Assembly (NCBI GenBank): GCA_947632305.1
Contig: CANROS010000015.1
Coordinates: 1 to 34,140, forward strand
DNA from: an uncultured Paenalcaligenes sp.
Lineage (GTDB): Bacteria; Pseudomonadota; Gammaproteobacteria; Burkholderiales; Burkholderiaceae_B
Reading direction: 5' to 3'
DNA: 34,140 nt
Numbering within the stretch: the stretch's first letter is position 1; each line of letters starts with the position of its first letter. This document shows, in pieces, positions 1-8,714 of this stretch. The position numbers and the translations under genes are program-made. The notes under the pieces were generated by a model, which was given only the letters and a program-made list of their open reading frames with translations, was not told where the DNA came from and did not search any database.

Positions 1-666
1 CGTATTAGTGATTACCTAGATCATCTTGAGCGTCATCCAGAGTCTGCTGAGTGGGATACATTCATTTCCATTTTTACTATTAACCACACGGCTTTTTATA
101 GAGAACAGCACCATTTTGATGTTCTGGCTAAGTTTGCAAAGGGGTTAAAAAAACCCATTTCCGTCTGGTGCAGTACGTGTTCTACAGGCGAAGAGGCTTA
201 TTCTATTGCGATTACGCTGCAAGAATCGATAGTAGGGGCTGACAGCGGGGTGCAGATCCTAGCTACCGATATTGATACTGAAGCGGTAAGAAAAGCCGAA
301 ATGGGCGTGTTCTCCTTAGACCGAATTCAGCCTGTGCCATCTCCTTTACTAAAAAAGTATTTTCAACGTGGCACGGGCAAGTTCGAGGGCAAAGCCAAGG
401 TCAAACCCCATTTAAACCAAGCCGTCGAGTTTGGGATTGCTAATTTGGTCTCTGGCGAGGGCTGGCCTCAAGGGCGTTTGTTTGATGCCATTTTTTGTCG
501 AAATACGATGATTTATTTTGATAAACCCACGCAAACTAAATTATTGGCTCGTTTTGCCAAGTCAATGAAGCCGGGTGGACTTTTGTTTGTGGGGCACTCA
601 GAAAACTTCTCCCAAATGACGAGCGATTTTAAATTACAAGGCCAGACCGTATACGTACGTGTTTAG
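1..666 (+). CDS. cheR: Chemotaxis protein methyltransferase CheR (5' end outside window)
   Basis: CheR transfers methyl groups from S-adenosylmethionine to glutamates of chemoreceptors, on the cytoplasmic side of the membrane. The frame is open from base 1, giving 221 visible residues; compared with about 286 in E. coli, roughly the first 60-70 are missing. Visible family features are the N-terminal region around NHTAFYRE, the SAM-binding motif CSTGEEAYSIA (about residues 60-70 of the visible part), an acidic ATDID strand end, and the late FCRNTMIYF and GGLLFVGHSENF segments. The gene is followed 33 bases later by cheB, its antagonist in adaptation. An internal GTG at 250 is not the real start because conserved CheR sequence lies upstream of it. 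Confidence 0.96.
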   Translation, partial: RISDYLDHLERHPESAEWDTFISIFTINHTAFYREQHHFDVLAKFAKGLKKPISVWCSTCSTGEEAYSIAITLQESIVGADSGVQILATDIDTEAVRKAEMGVFSLDRIQPVPSPLLKKYFQRGTGKFEGKAKVKPHLNQAVEFGIANLVSGEGWPQGRLFDAIFCRNTMIYFDKPTQTKLLARFAKSMKPGGLLFVGHSENFSQMTSDFKLQGQTVYVRV

Positions 667-699
667 CTCTGTGCTGATTGATTGAGTTTTAGTATGGTC

Positions 700-1761
700 A
701 TGAAGAAAATACGTGTTTTGTGTGTAGACGACTCTGCGCTGGTTCGTAGTTTGATGGCAGAGATTATTAACAGCTATCCCGATATGGAAGTGGTCGCCGT
801 CGCGCCAGACCCTATCGTGGCTCGTGATTTGATCAAACAGTACACCCCAGACGTGCTTACCTTAGATGTGGAAATGCCGCGTATGGATGGCTTGGATTTT
901 TTAGAGCGGATCATGCGCTTGCGTCCTATGCCTGTGGTGATGGTGTCTTCTTTGACAGAAAGAAACTCGGATATCACCATACGTGCCCTAGAGCTTGGTG
1001 CGGTTGATTTTGTGACCAAACCGCGCTTAGGCCTACGAGACGGTTTAGTCGAATACTCCGATCTGATTGCCGAAAAAATTCGGGCCGCAGCCATGTCTAG
1101 ACCACGGCGTCGTTTGGCCCAAGCCGATGCGCCGAACACAACTAGACGTGTCTTAACCCGCGGGTTTTCCACCACAGAAAAACTAATTATGATTGGTGCC
1201 TCTACAGGGGGCACAGAAGCCATACGTCAAGTCTTAGAGCCTTTGCCCGCGAACAGTCCTGCCATTATGATTACGCAGCATATGCCTGCGGGGTTTACGC
1301 GTTCTTTTGTGCAGCGCTTAGACTCATTGTGTCAGGTTCAAGTTCATGAGGCCGAGCATGGGCAGCGGGTCTTGCCCGGGCACGTGTATTTAGCGCCGGG
1401 TGGTGTGGCTCATATGAAATTAGCCCGCTCCGGTGCGAACTACGTGGTAGAGCTAGACGAAAGCGAGCCAGTCAATAGACATCGTCCTTCGGTAGATGTG
1501 TTGTTTCAATCGGCGGCGGAAATGGCCGGAAAAAATGCCATTGGGGTTATTTTGACTGGGATGGGCAAAGACGGTGCCCAAGGCATGTTGGCAATGAAAA
1601 AAGCGGGGGCGGTGACCTTTGCCCAAGATGAGGCGAGTTGTGTGGTGTTTGGTATGCCGCGCGAAGCGTTAGCAATAGGTGCTGCTGATCAAGCAGTGCC
1701 ATTATCTGAAATTAGTGAGCGAATTCTCGCTAGTGCTGGGTCTTTCGGTCATCGCGTTTAG
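700..1761 (+). CDS. cheB: Chemotaxis response regulator / protein-glutamate methylesterase CheB
   Basis: CheB removes methyl groups from receptor glutamates and deamidates glutamines; phosphorylation by CheA activates it. With the start at ATG 700 the protein has 353 residues and its key residues fall almost exactly on E. coli numbering: D10, D11 and phospho-acceptor D56 ([12 protein letters not shown]) in an N-terminal receiver domain, then catalytic S168 (GASTGG), H194 (QHMPAGFT) and D291 (GMGKDG) in the methylesterase domain. That agreement is why I prefer 700 over ATG 694 or TTG 682. No strong Shine-Dalgarno sequence is visible before either ATG. The gene lies between cheR and cheY, probably in one operon. 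Confidence 0.96.
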   Translation: MKKIRVLCVDDSALVRSLMAEIINSYPDMEVVAVAPDPIVARDLIKQYTPDVLTLDVEMPRMDGLDFLERIMRLRPMPVVMVSSLTERNSDITIRALELGAVDFVTKPRLGLRDGLVEYSDLIAEKIRAAAMSRPRRRLAQADAPNTTRRVLTRGFSTTEKLIMIGASTGGTEAIRQVLEPLPANSPAIMITQHMPAGFTRSFVQRLDSLCQVQVHEAEHGQRVLPGHVYLAPGGVAHMKLARSGANYVVELDESEPVNRHRPSVDVLFQSAAEMAGKNAIGVILTGMGKDGAQGMLAMKKAGAVTFAQDEASCVVFGMPREALAIGAADQAVPLSEISERILASAGSFGHRV

Positions 1762-1805
1762 GCGCGAGACTCAGTGCGAATAATTTGTTATTGGAGAGTA
1801 CCTGA

Positions 1806-2195
1806 ATGACCACTAAAAATCTAAAGATTTTAGTCGTAGATGATTTCCCCACCATGCGTCGTATTATTCGTAACCTATTAAAAGACTTAGGTTATGAAAA
1901 TGTGGATGAAGCTGAAGACGGGGTGATGGGTCTAGAAAAATTGCGCAACGGTAGTTTCGACTTTGTGGTGTCGGATTGGAACATGCCTAATATGGATGGC
2001 TTAGAAATGCTGAAGCAAATCCGTGCCGATGCAAATCTAAAAGCGCTGCCTGTTTTAATGGTAACGGCTGAAGCAAAAAAAGAAAACATCATTGCTGCAG
2101 CACAAGCAGGCGCCAATGGCTATGTAGTTAAGCCCTTTACGGCAGCCACCTTAGAAGAAAAACTGAACAAGATTTTCGAGAAAATGGGATCCTAA
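1806..2195 (+). CDS. cheY: Chemotaxis response regulator CheY
   Basis: CheY is a single receiver domain that, when phosphorylated by CheA, binds FliM at the flagellar switch and changes the direction of rotation. The 129-residue length is normal. All family landmarks sit at the same numbers as in E. coli: D12 and D13 (metal binding), D57 (phospho-acceptor, [10 protein letters not shown]), T87, Y106 and K109. A GGAG ribosome binding site at 1793-1796 is well placed before the ATG. The gene follows cheB by 44 bases and precedes cheZ by 21 bases. Confidence 0.97.
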   Translation: MTTKNLKILVVDDFPTMRRIIRNLLKDLGYENVDEAEDGVMGLEKLRNGSFDFVVSDWNMPNMDGLEMLKQIRADANLKALPVLMVTAEAKKENIIAAAQAGANGYVVKPFTAATLEEKLNKIFEKMGS

Positions 2196-2216
2196 CGAGG
2201 AAAAGGAGAGAAACAA

Positions 2217-2855
2217 ATGAGTGTTTCTGATCAGATTCCGAGTGGTACGCGACCCCAGCCGTCAGTGGATGTGGTGCAGCGAATTGCTCGTTTAACGCGT
2301 ATGTTGCGGGAAAGCATGCGCGAGCTAGGTTTAGATTACGCCATCAAAGAAGCGGCGCAATCTATTCCGGATGCCCGTGATCGATTGCGCTATGTAGGGC
2401 GTATGACGGAACAAGCCGCCAATCGTGTTTTGACTGCGGCTGAACAAGCTCAGCCTTTACAAGAAGAGCTGACCGCTGATGCTAAATCCTTACAAGAGCG
2501 CTGGAACAAGCTGGATCAAGGGGATTGTCACGAAGAACAAGCGGATGTGATTGCTGACACTCGCCAGTTCATTTTAGATATCCCCAATAAAACTCAGCAG
2601 ACCCAAGATAATTTAATGGAAATTATCATGGCACAGGACTTTCAAGACTTAACCGGTCAGGTGCTACAGGGTATGTTAGGCGTAATTGCTACGCTAGAGA
2701 CAGAGTTGGTACAGGTATTGATGGACAGTGCGCCGGCAGAAAAGCGTGAAGAAGCGGAATCGTTATTAAATGGTCCAGTCATAGACGTGCAGGCAGATAA
2801 TGTGGTGAGCGACCAAGATGAAGTGGATGATCTGCTGTCTAGCTTAGGCTTTTAA
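2217..2855 (+). CDS. cheZ: CheY-P phosphatase CheZ
   Basis: CheZ speeds dephosphorylation of CheY-P. The 212-residue protein is helical and carries the active-site signature QDFQDLTGQ, with the catalytic pair expected at D144 and Q148 (equivalent to E. coli D143 and Q147). The extreme C-terminus, VDDLLSSLGF, matches the family's CheY-binding tail. AAGGAG precedes the ATG at good spacing. It is the last gene of the che group; an intrinsic terminator follows about 100 bases downstream. Presence of CheZ is typical of beta- and gammaproteobacteria. Confidence 0.96.
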   Translation: MSVSDQIPSGTRPQPSVDVVQRIARLTRMLRESMRELGLDYAIKEAAQSIPDARDRLRYVGRMTEQAANRVLTAAEQAQPLQEELTADAKSLQERWNKLDQGDCHEEQADVIADTRQFILDIPNKTQQTQDNLMEIIMAQDFQDLTGQVLQGMLGVIATLETELVQVLMDSAPAEKREEAESLLNGPVIDVQADNVVSDQDEVDDLLSSLGF

Positions 2856-2954
2856 AACGAGGTTTGAACAACCCATGTTTTATCCCCTTGCTCCTTGGTT
2901 TAACTTAAATGCTTTGTTTTAGAATAGCTAAAATTAAGCAGTATTGTGCGCATC

Positions 2955-2983
2955 AAAAGCTCAGCCACTGCTGAGCTTTTTTT
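2955..2983 (+). terminator. Strong intrinsic terminator after cheZ, inside the flhB leader
   Basis: A perfect inverted repeat, AAAAGCTCAGC (2955-2965) and GCTGAGCTTTT (2970-2980) around a 4-base CACT loop, ends in seven T residues (2977-2983). The A-run on the other arm means it could also act on the minus strand. It ends the che transcript, yet lies only 20 bases before the flhB start codon. Confidence 0.85.
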
Positions 2984-3003
2984 ATCAACAGACGACAAAA
3001 TAC

Positions 3004-4158
3004 ATGGCTGAAGAAAGTGATGTAGAAAAAACCGAACCGGCGTCACCTCAGCGGCTGGAAAAAGCCAAAGAGGAAGGTCAAACTCCGCGGTCACGCGAAC
3101 TCAACACCTTTATGTTATTGATGGTTGGGGTGTCTACGCTATGGATTATCAGCCAAAGCTTATACACCACGCTCCAAGGCGTGATCCGTAATAGCATGTG
3201 GTTTGAGCCCAAGCTGGCTTACGACGATTCGGTGATGCTGACCAATGCGGCTTTATCCGCTTGGAATGCTCTGGTAGCTATGTTGCCGTTGTATGGCATT
3301 TTGTTTGTGATTGCTATTTTTTCTTCGGTGTTGTTGGGCGGTTTGATTTTTAGTGCTAAGCCCTTGCAGCCTAAATTGGAAAAAATCAATCCACTCAAGG
3401 GCATAAAACGGATGTTTTCTGCCCAGACCCTGATAGAGCTTTTAAAAGCCTTAGGCAAAGCGACGTTAATAGGCACGGTGTCTGTCATGGTGATGTGGTA
3501 TTTCCGGGATGAAATGCTGGGGCTTATGCAGCTCTCCGCTACCGAAGCCATGGCAAAGGGGTTAAGGCTAGTTGCTTTATGTTGCTTATTGATTGTTTTG
3601 AGTTTGATTTTGATTGTAGCTATTGATGTGCCATGGCAAATATTTTCCCATCACAAAAAGCTACGTATGTCTAAACAAGACCTAAAAGAAGAGCATAAAC
3701 AAAGCGATGGTGACCCTCATGTAAAGGGTCGCATCCGTGCTCAGCAACGGGAAATGGCTCAACGACGCATGATGGCGGCGGTACCACATGCGGATGTGGT
3801 CATTACTAACCCCACCCACTATGCGGTGGCTTTGAAATATACCGAAGGGGGCAGCGGGGCACCTAAAGTAATAGCCAAAGGCTCAGACTTAATTGCGCAG
3901 CGCATCAAAGAAATAGCTACTGAATCGAAGGTGCTTTTATTCGAAGCACCACCACTAGCTCGTATTTTGCACAAGCATGTAGAGCTAGACCACGAAATTC
4001 CCGTCGAGTTGTACTCTGCCGTCGCAGAGATTCTTGCTTGGGTGTTCCAGTTAAAAGCCTGGGAGCAAGGCCAAGGATTTATGCCTACAACACCAACTAA
4101 TCTTAATATTCCTGCAGGTATGGATCCCTTAGAGTCCAGCGCCGCTGGTAGACAGTAA
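3004..4158 (+). CDS. flhB: Flagellar export gate protein and substrate-specificity switch FlhB
   Basis: FlhB is an inner-membrane protein of the flagellar type III export gate. After the hook reaches its length, autocleavage of its cytoplasmic domain lets export change from rod/hook to filament proteins. From ATG 3004 the protein has 384 residues, close to E. coli. It begins with the usual charged stretch EKTEPASPQRLEKAKEEGQ, has several hydrophobic segments between about 35 and 210, and carries the cleavage motif NPTH at 269-272, the same position as in enterics. A GTG at 2944 would add 20 residues encoded by the terminator hairpin and is rejected. No clear Shine-Dalgarno sequence precedes ATG 3004. 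flhA follows 2 bases after the stop. Confidence 0.97.
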   Translation: MAEESDVEKTEPASPQRLEKAKEEGQTPRSRELNTFMLLMVGVSTLWIISQSLYTTLQGVIRNSMWFEPKLAYDDSVMLTNAALSAWNALVAMLPLYGILFVIAIFSSVLLGGLIFSAKPLQPKLEKINPLKGIKRMFSAQTLIELLKALGKATLIGTVSVMVMWYFRDEMLGLMQLSATEAMAKGLRLVALCCLLIVLSLILIVAIDVPWQIFSHHKKLRMSKQDLKEEHKQSDGDPHVKGRIRAQQREMAQRRMMAAVPHADVVITNPTHYAVALKYTEGGSGAPKVIAKGSDLIAQRIKEIATESKVLLFEAPPLARILHKHVELDHEIPVELYSAVAEILAWVFQLKAWEQGQGFMPTTPTNLNIPAGMDPLESSAAGRQ

Positions 4159-4160
4159 GT

Positions 4161-6275
4161 ATGAACAATTTATTAGCGTTTTTTAGGACATCAGGGGGAG
4201 CTCAGGCCAAGCTTTTAGTAGGGCCTGTGCTTATTTTGATGATTTTGTCCATGATGGTGTTGCCTTTGCCACCATTTTTACTGGACTTGCTGTTCACGTT
4301 TAACATCGCACTGTCTATTATGGTGCTGTTGGTGGCGATGTTTACTAAAAAGGCCTTAGATTTTGCTGCCTTTCCTTCCATATTACTGTTTACTACCTTA
4401 TTACGTTTAGGTTTAAACGTAGCCTCTACCCGAGTTGTGCTGCTAAATGGTCACGAGGGGCCGGCCGCTGCGGGTCATGTAATTGAGGCCTTCGGCCAGT
4501 TTCTGGTGGGCGGTAACTTTGCAGTTGGTTTAATCGTTTTCATGATTTTAGTGATCATTAACTTTATGGTGATCACCAAAGGGGCGGGACGTATTGCAGA
4601 GGTTGGGGCGCGTTTTACCTTGGACGCGATGCCGGGCAAGCAAATGGCGATTGATGCCGATTTAAATGCTGGGCTTATTGGGGAAGACGAAGCGCGTCGT
4701 CGCCGCACCGAGGTCTCCCAAGAAGCCGACTTTTATGGCTCTATGGATGGTGCCAGCAAGTTTGTGCGTGGTGATGCCGTTGCGGGTCTAATTATTATGG
4801 TAATTAGTGTGGTGGGTGGTTTAATTATTGGAGTAGGCCAGCATGGTTTATCTTTTGGTGAAGCCGGCCATGTGTACACCTTGTTAACCATTGGTGATGG
4901 TCTAGTCGCGCAAATTCCAGCTCTAGTTATTTCTACGGCAGCGGGTGTGGTGGTATCTAGGGTCGCGACTACCGATGATAACGATGTGGGCTCCCAAATG
5001 GTGGGGCAGCTTTTCACTAACCCTCAGGTGATGTTCTTAACGGCTGGGATTTTGGGTATTATGGGGCTGATTCCCAATATGCCTCATGTGGCTTTTTTAA
5101 GTCTTGCCAGCGCTATAGCGGGTCTAGGTTGGTATACGTTGCAGCAGCAGAAAAAAGAAATTACGCAACCTGACCTGAGTCCAGATGCCGTCCATGAGGC
5201 CGCCGAAGCGGCAGCGGCCGAGGCCAGTTGGGACGATGTGTCGTTAGTGGATCCGTTAGGGCTCGAGGTGGGGTATAGGTTAATTTCTTTAGTAGACCAC
5301 GCTCAGAATGGCGAATTACTGCACCGCATCCGTAGCCTACGTAAAAAATACGCTCAAGACATCGGTTTTTTACCACCCGTGGTGCATATTCGTGACAACC
5401 TAGAGTTAAAACCAAACGATTATCGTATTTTATTGCATGGTGTAGAGGTAGGGCAGGGCAGCGCGATGCCGACTCAATGGTTGGCGATTGATCCGGGTGG
5501 AGTTTCTATGAAGCTGCCAGGTTCCCCCACCACAGATCCAGCCTTCGGTTTGCCTGCTTATTGGATTGATGTGAGTTTGCGTGAGCAGGCGCAAATTGCA
5601 GGTTACACCGTTGTGGATGCCAGCACCGTGATTGCGACGCATTTAAATCACCTATTGCATCGCTTTGGCTCGCAGCTTTTGGGGCGCCAAGAGGTACAGC
5701 AGCTATTGGATCGAGTGGCTCGAGAGTTGCCTCGATTGGTCGAAGACTTGGTGCCCAAAGTGGTGGCCATTGGTTTGTTGCATCGAGTGTTACGTGGTTT
5801 GCTCGAAGAAGAAGTACCTATCCGAGACATGCGCACTATTTTAGAGTCATTGGCAGAAATGGCGCCGCGCATTCAGCAACAGATTCAATCGGGTATACAA
5901 ATAGATGAAGGGGCTGAGCTTTTAGTGCATGTTCGTATTGCTTTAGGTCGGGCTATTACCCAACAATGGTTCCCTGGTGACACAGAGATGCGGGTGATTG
6001 GTTTAGATGGCCGTTTGGAAAACGTGCTGACCCAAGCCTTAACGACCAGTGGTGCATTAGAGCCTGGCTTGGCCGAAAGCCTGTTGACTCAAGCGCAGCA
6101 AGCGGTGCAGCAACAAGAGTCCATGGGGGATGCGGCGGTATTGGTTGTGAGTCCGGCGTTACGGGTGCCGTTGTCGCGCTTTTTGCGTCAACACATTCCA
6201 CAGTTAGGTGTATTATCTACGCATGAAATTCCTGAAGAGCGTATTATGCGCGTGACAGCCGTCATAGGTAGTTAA
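4161..6275 (+). CDS. flhA: Flagellar export gate protein FlhA
   Basis: FlhA forms the nonameric export gate ring and couples proton flow to protein export; its cytoplasmic domain binds export substrates and chaperones such as FlgN. The 704-residue length is normal. The N-terminal ~330 residues hold about eight hydrophobic segments. The conserved cytoplasmic loop of the family lies at about 140-210 (GAGRIAEVGARF, DAMPGKQMAID, then a charged EDEARRRR stretch and RGDAVAGL with an aspartate at about 205). The C-terminal domain contains the usual VQQLLDRV and VLPALRV-like segments. It sits between flhB (2 bases) and flhF (2 bases), so translation is probably coupled. Confidence 0.97.
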   Translation: MNNLLAFFRTSGGAQAKLLVGPVLILMILSMMVLPLPPFLLDLLFTFNIALSIMVLLVAMFTKKALDFAAFPSILLFTTLLRLGLNVASTRVVLLNGHEGPAAAGHVIEAFGQFLVGGNFAVGLIVFMILVIINFMVITKGAGRIAEVGARFTLDAMPGKQMAIDADLNAGLIGEDEARRRRTEVSQEADFYGSMDGASKFVRGDAVAGLIIMVISVVGGLIIGVGQHGLSFGEAGHVYTLLTIGDGLVAQIPALVISTAAGVVVSRVATTDDNDVGSQMVGQLFTNPQVMFLTAGILGIMGLIPNMPHVAFLSLASAIAGLGWYTLQQQKKEITQPDLSPDAVHEAAEAAAAEASWDDVSLVDPLGLEVGYRLISLVDHAQNGELLHRIRSLRKKYAQDIGFLPPVVHIRDNLELKPNDYRILLHGVEVGQGSAMPTQWLAIDPGGVSMKLPGSPTTDPAFGLPAYWIDVSLREQAQIAGYTVVDASTVIATHLNHLLHRFGSQLLGRQEVQQLLDRVARELPRLVEDLVPKVVAIGLLHRVLRGLLEEEVPIRDMRTILESLAEMAPRIQQQIQSGIQIDEGAELLVHVRIALGRAITQQWFPGDTEMRVIGLDGRLENVLTQALTTSGALEPGLAESLLTQAQQAVQQQESMGDAAVLVVSPALRVPLSRFLRQHIPQLGVLSTHEIPEERIMRVTAVIGS

Positions 6276-6277
6276 CA

Positions 6278-8680
6278 ATGAATATAAGTCGTTTTTTTGG
6301 GTCCACTAGCCGCGAAGCCATGCGTCAGGTACGTTTGGCTTTAGGGCCTGACGCACTGATTGTGTCTAACAAACGGGTGAATGGTGGCGTGGAAATACTG
6401 GCTACAGATGCCACTTCGCATGCTGAGCTCAGTGCGCCGGCCGCCCCGGTGGCGCCCAGTACTGCTAAATCCATGTACGAGAACATGAGCCCTACGCATG
6501 CGGCCGAGCGCCCTGCGATGGTGCCGCCACCGCGTCCGGCCCCTGCCGCCGCGCCTCCTCCTCCCCAAGAACTCATGACAGCCATTAGTTCGTTAAAAGG
6601 GTCCCTCGAAGGCCGTATTGAAGAGCTGCTCTGGAGCAACGAGCTCCGTTCCAATTCCAGTCAGCTCACCTTGTTTCAAAATTTATTGGCCTTTGGCTTT
6701 AGTACCGCTTTATTGCGTGCTTTGTTAAAGCGCTTGCCGGCTAATTTGTCCTTACGCGCTGCTATGCAGTGGGTACGTAAAGAGCTGGACACGCATTTGC
6801 CGGTGCTTAAAAATGAAAACCACTTGTGGCAACCGGGTTTGGCTTTGGCCTTGGTTGGGCCTACTGGTGTGGGTAAAACCACAACGTTGGCGAAATTAGC
6901 AGCCCGTGCCGTACGCCAATTTGGTGCGGAAAATGTGGTGCTGATCACCACGGACACCTATAGGATTGGGGCAGATACTCAATTAAAAATTTATGCTGAC
7001 TTGTTGCATGTGCCTGTGCATATTGTCCGTAATGCGCAAGAATTACGTCAAATTATGTTAGGTGTGCGCGCAGATCAGATCATTTTGATTGATAATGTGG
7101 GGGTAAGCCAGCGGGACAAATACGTACAGGACCAGGCCAGCATGTTGGCCAGTGCTGGGCGTCGTATACAGCGTCTGCTGGTGCTAAATGCCGCTAGTCA
7201 CGGAGACACCTTAGACGAGGTCGCGCGTACCTACACCAAAGACGGGGGCTCGCCTTTAGTGGGCTGTGTGATTAGTAAAGTGGACGAAGCCAGCCGTCTG
7301 GGGGCCGCTTTGGATGTGGCTTTGCGTTATCAATTGCCCATTCATTACATCTCTGATGGCCAACGCGTCCCTGAAAATTTGCGTTATTTATCCGCAGAGC
7401 AGCTCGTCGATATGGCGTTGGCGCAAAGTCAAAATAGTAGGGTGTTATTTGCTCCTACCACTGCGGATTTAGCCGCCCTGATGACCGCCACCGAAGTTCA
7501 AGAGCAAGTTCAAACTCAACAGGCCGCCAATCAAGATCAAATGATAAAACAAGTCTTAGCTTTAAGCAGTCTAGCCAACGAAGATGTCGAGGTATTGCGC
7601 CAAATTGTGGGCATGCTGGATCAGTGCGCTTTAAATTCGGCCGCATTTGATTTTTGGCGTGACACCAAGAAAAAACATCAGTTGCCTGATTTGGCACAAT
7701 GGGCTCAAAACCAACTACGCTCAGCCGTGTTGGAGTCCAGTGAAGCCTCTCCCGCCGAGCCAGTCTTAGTGCATCATATTAAACAACGTTTAACAGGGAT
7801 GCAGGCTCAGCTTTATGCTTCAGTGGTAGGGGCCGCCACCGGCGAGCTTTTGGCTTTAAGCCTATTGCAGTTGAGCGATAAGAAAACGTGGTACAGCAAT
7901 AGTGGTTTTAATCAAAGTGTGCCCAAAGACGGTCGTTTTGAGCTGGAGCATGCCCTAAACTGGGTACAGCAGCACACGCCTCCTGCTACCTTAGTGCACT
8001 GGGTAGAGGAGCAAAACAACCAGTTATGGGCACAGTGGGCCGAGCAAAAACACAATATGATGGCGTTGGTGGCACCAGCTACACGTTGCTGGCATGTCAA
8101 TGGCCACAGCACACCGGCCGCCATTATTAAAGGCCTAGAGCTGTACGCGCTGAACTTCCCTAAAATGGGTTTGCCGTTGCAGCAAATAGCAGGCCATGAT
8201 GTGTCAGAGGTTAGCTTTTGGTATGGGATGGCCCCAATTGAACTACGAGCACGAGGTGGGCAGACTCAGCACCTCAATTTATTTGCATTGCAGTTGCTTA
8301 ATGCCAAAACCTTGGCAGAGGTCAAAACGTATTATTGTTTTACTTTGCTCGATAAAGAGCTAGCGCCTACACCCGAGCAACTAGCCAAATGGCTATTGCA
8401 ACACGTGGAAAGCAAAAATGTATTACGTTTTATAGGCAGGGCCTATCACAATCGTCCTTTGCAGACCTATATCAAACAGCAGGAGCTACCCGAAGACTAT
8501 GCGCTTGAACTGGCCGCATTATTGGGTGCGGCGGCGTGGGAGCTAGAGCAGTATAAAAACCTGCGCTCAGTGCGGCGTGTGCTTGAGCAGCTCGTAGGGC
8601 CCAGTGCGCTGAAGCAAAATCAAGTCACTTCATCGTTGTTAAAGCTATTGAGCTTAAAAGACTTATTGCAAACCAACTAA
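6278..8680 (+). CDS. flhF: Flagellar SRP-family GTPase FlhF with a ~400-residue C-terminal extension
   Basis: FlhF is a GTPase related to Ffh/FtsY that helps place and number flagella in several bacteria. Residues 1-390 form a normal FlhF: a short N-terminal B domain, a Pro/Ala-rich linker (about 52-97), a helical N domain, then the G domain with P-loop GPTGVGKT (194-201), DTYRIGA (226-232), a G3 site reading DNVG (272-275) where family members usually have DT.G, and SKVDE (333-337) in place of TK.DE. Family members are commonly about 390-500 residues; here residues ~391-800 form an extra region in which I recognise no domain. No flhG or fliA follows; the next gene is convergent flgN. Confidence 0.92.
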   Translation: MNISRFFGSTSREAMRQVRLALGPDALIVSNKRVNGGVEILATDATSHAELSAPAAPVAPSTAKSMYENMSPTHAAERPAMVPPPRPAPAAAPPPPQELMTAISSLKGSLEGRIEELLWSNELRSNSSQLTLFQNLLAFGFSTALLRALLKRLPANLSLRAAMQWVRKELDTHLPVLKNENHLWQPGLALALVGPTGVGKTTTLAKLAARAVRQFGAENVVLITTDTYRIGADTQLKIYADLLHVPVHIVRNAQELRQIMLGVRADQIILIDNVGVSQRDKYVQDQASMLASAGRRIQRLLVLNAASHGDTLDEVARTYTKDGGSPLVGCVISKVDEASRLGAALDVALRYQLPIHYISDGQRVPENLRYLSAEQLVDMALAQSQNSRVLFAPTTADLAALMTATEVQEQVQTQQAANQDQMIKQVLALSSLANEDVEVLRQIVGMLDQCALNSAAFDFWRDTKKKHQLPDLAQWAQNQLRSAVLESSEASPAEPVLVHHIKQRLTGMQAQLYASVVGAATGELLALSLLQLSDKKTWYSNSGFNQSVPKDGRFELEHALNWVQQHTPPATLVHWVEEQNNQLWAQWAEQKHNMMALVAPATRCWHVNGHSTPAAIIKGLELYALNFPKMGLPLQQIAGHDVSEVSFWYGMAPIELRARGGQTQHLNLFALQLLNAKTLAEVKTYYCFTLLDKELAPTPEQLAKWLLQHVESKNVLRFIGRAYHNRPLQTYIKQQELPEDYALELAALLGAAAWELEQYKNLRSVRRVLEQLVGPSALKQNQVTSSLLKLLSLKDLLQTN

Positions 8681-8686
8681 TAGAAC

Positions 8687-8708
8687 AGCGCGGCCTTTGG
8701 GTCGCGCT
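8687..8708. terminator. Possible weak bidirectional terminator between flhF and flgN
   Basis: The 34-base gap between the convergent flhF and flgN genes contains the inverted repeat AGCGCG (8687-8692) and CGCGCT (8703-8708), with possible extra pairing of CC and GG inside the loop. The tail is only weakly T-rich, so termination strength is uncertain. Confidence 0.35.
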
Positions 8709-8714
8709 AAATCT

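Noticed and set aside
774-1223. 149-codon open frame antisense to cheB
   Set aside because: It lies wholly within a conserved gene, has a low-complexity R/S/T composition typical of shadow frames, and no recognisable motif.
2929-2958. Possible sigma28 site TAAAATTA-N11-GCGCATCA before flhB
   Set aside because: Only 5 of 8 bases fit the -10, and the start would fall inside the terminator hairpin.
2944-3003. In-frame GTG at 2944 extending FlhB by 20 residues
   Set aside because: The added residues are encoded by the terminator hairpin and its T-tract, and FlhB aligns with its family from ATG 3004 (NPTH then falls at 269-272, as in enterics).
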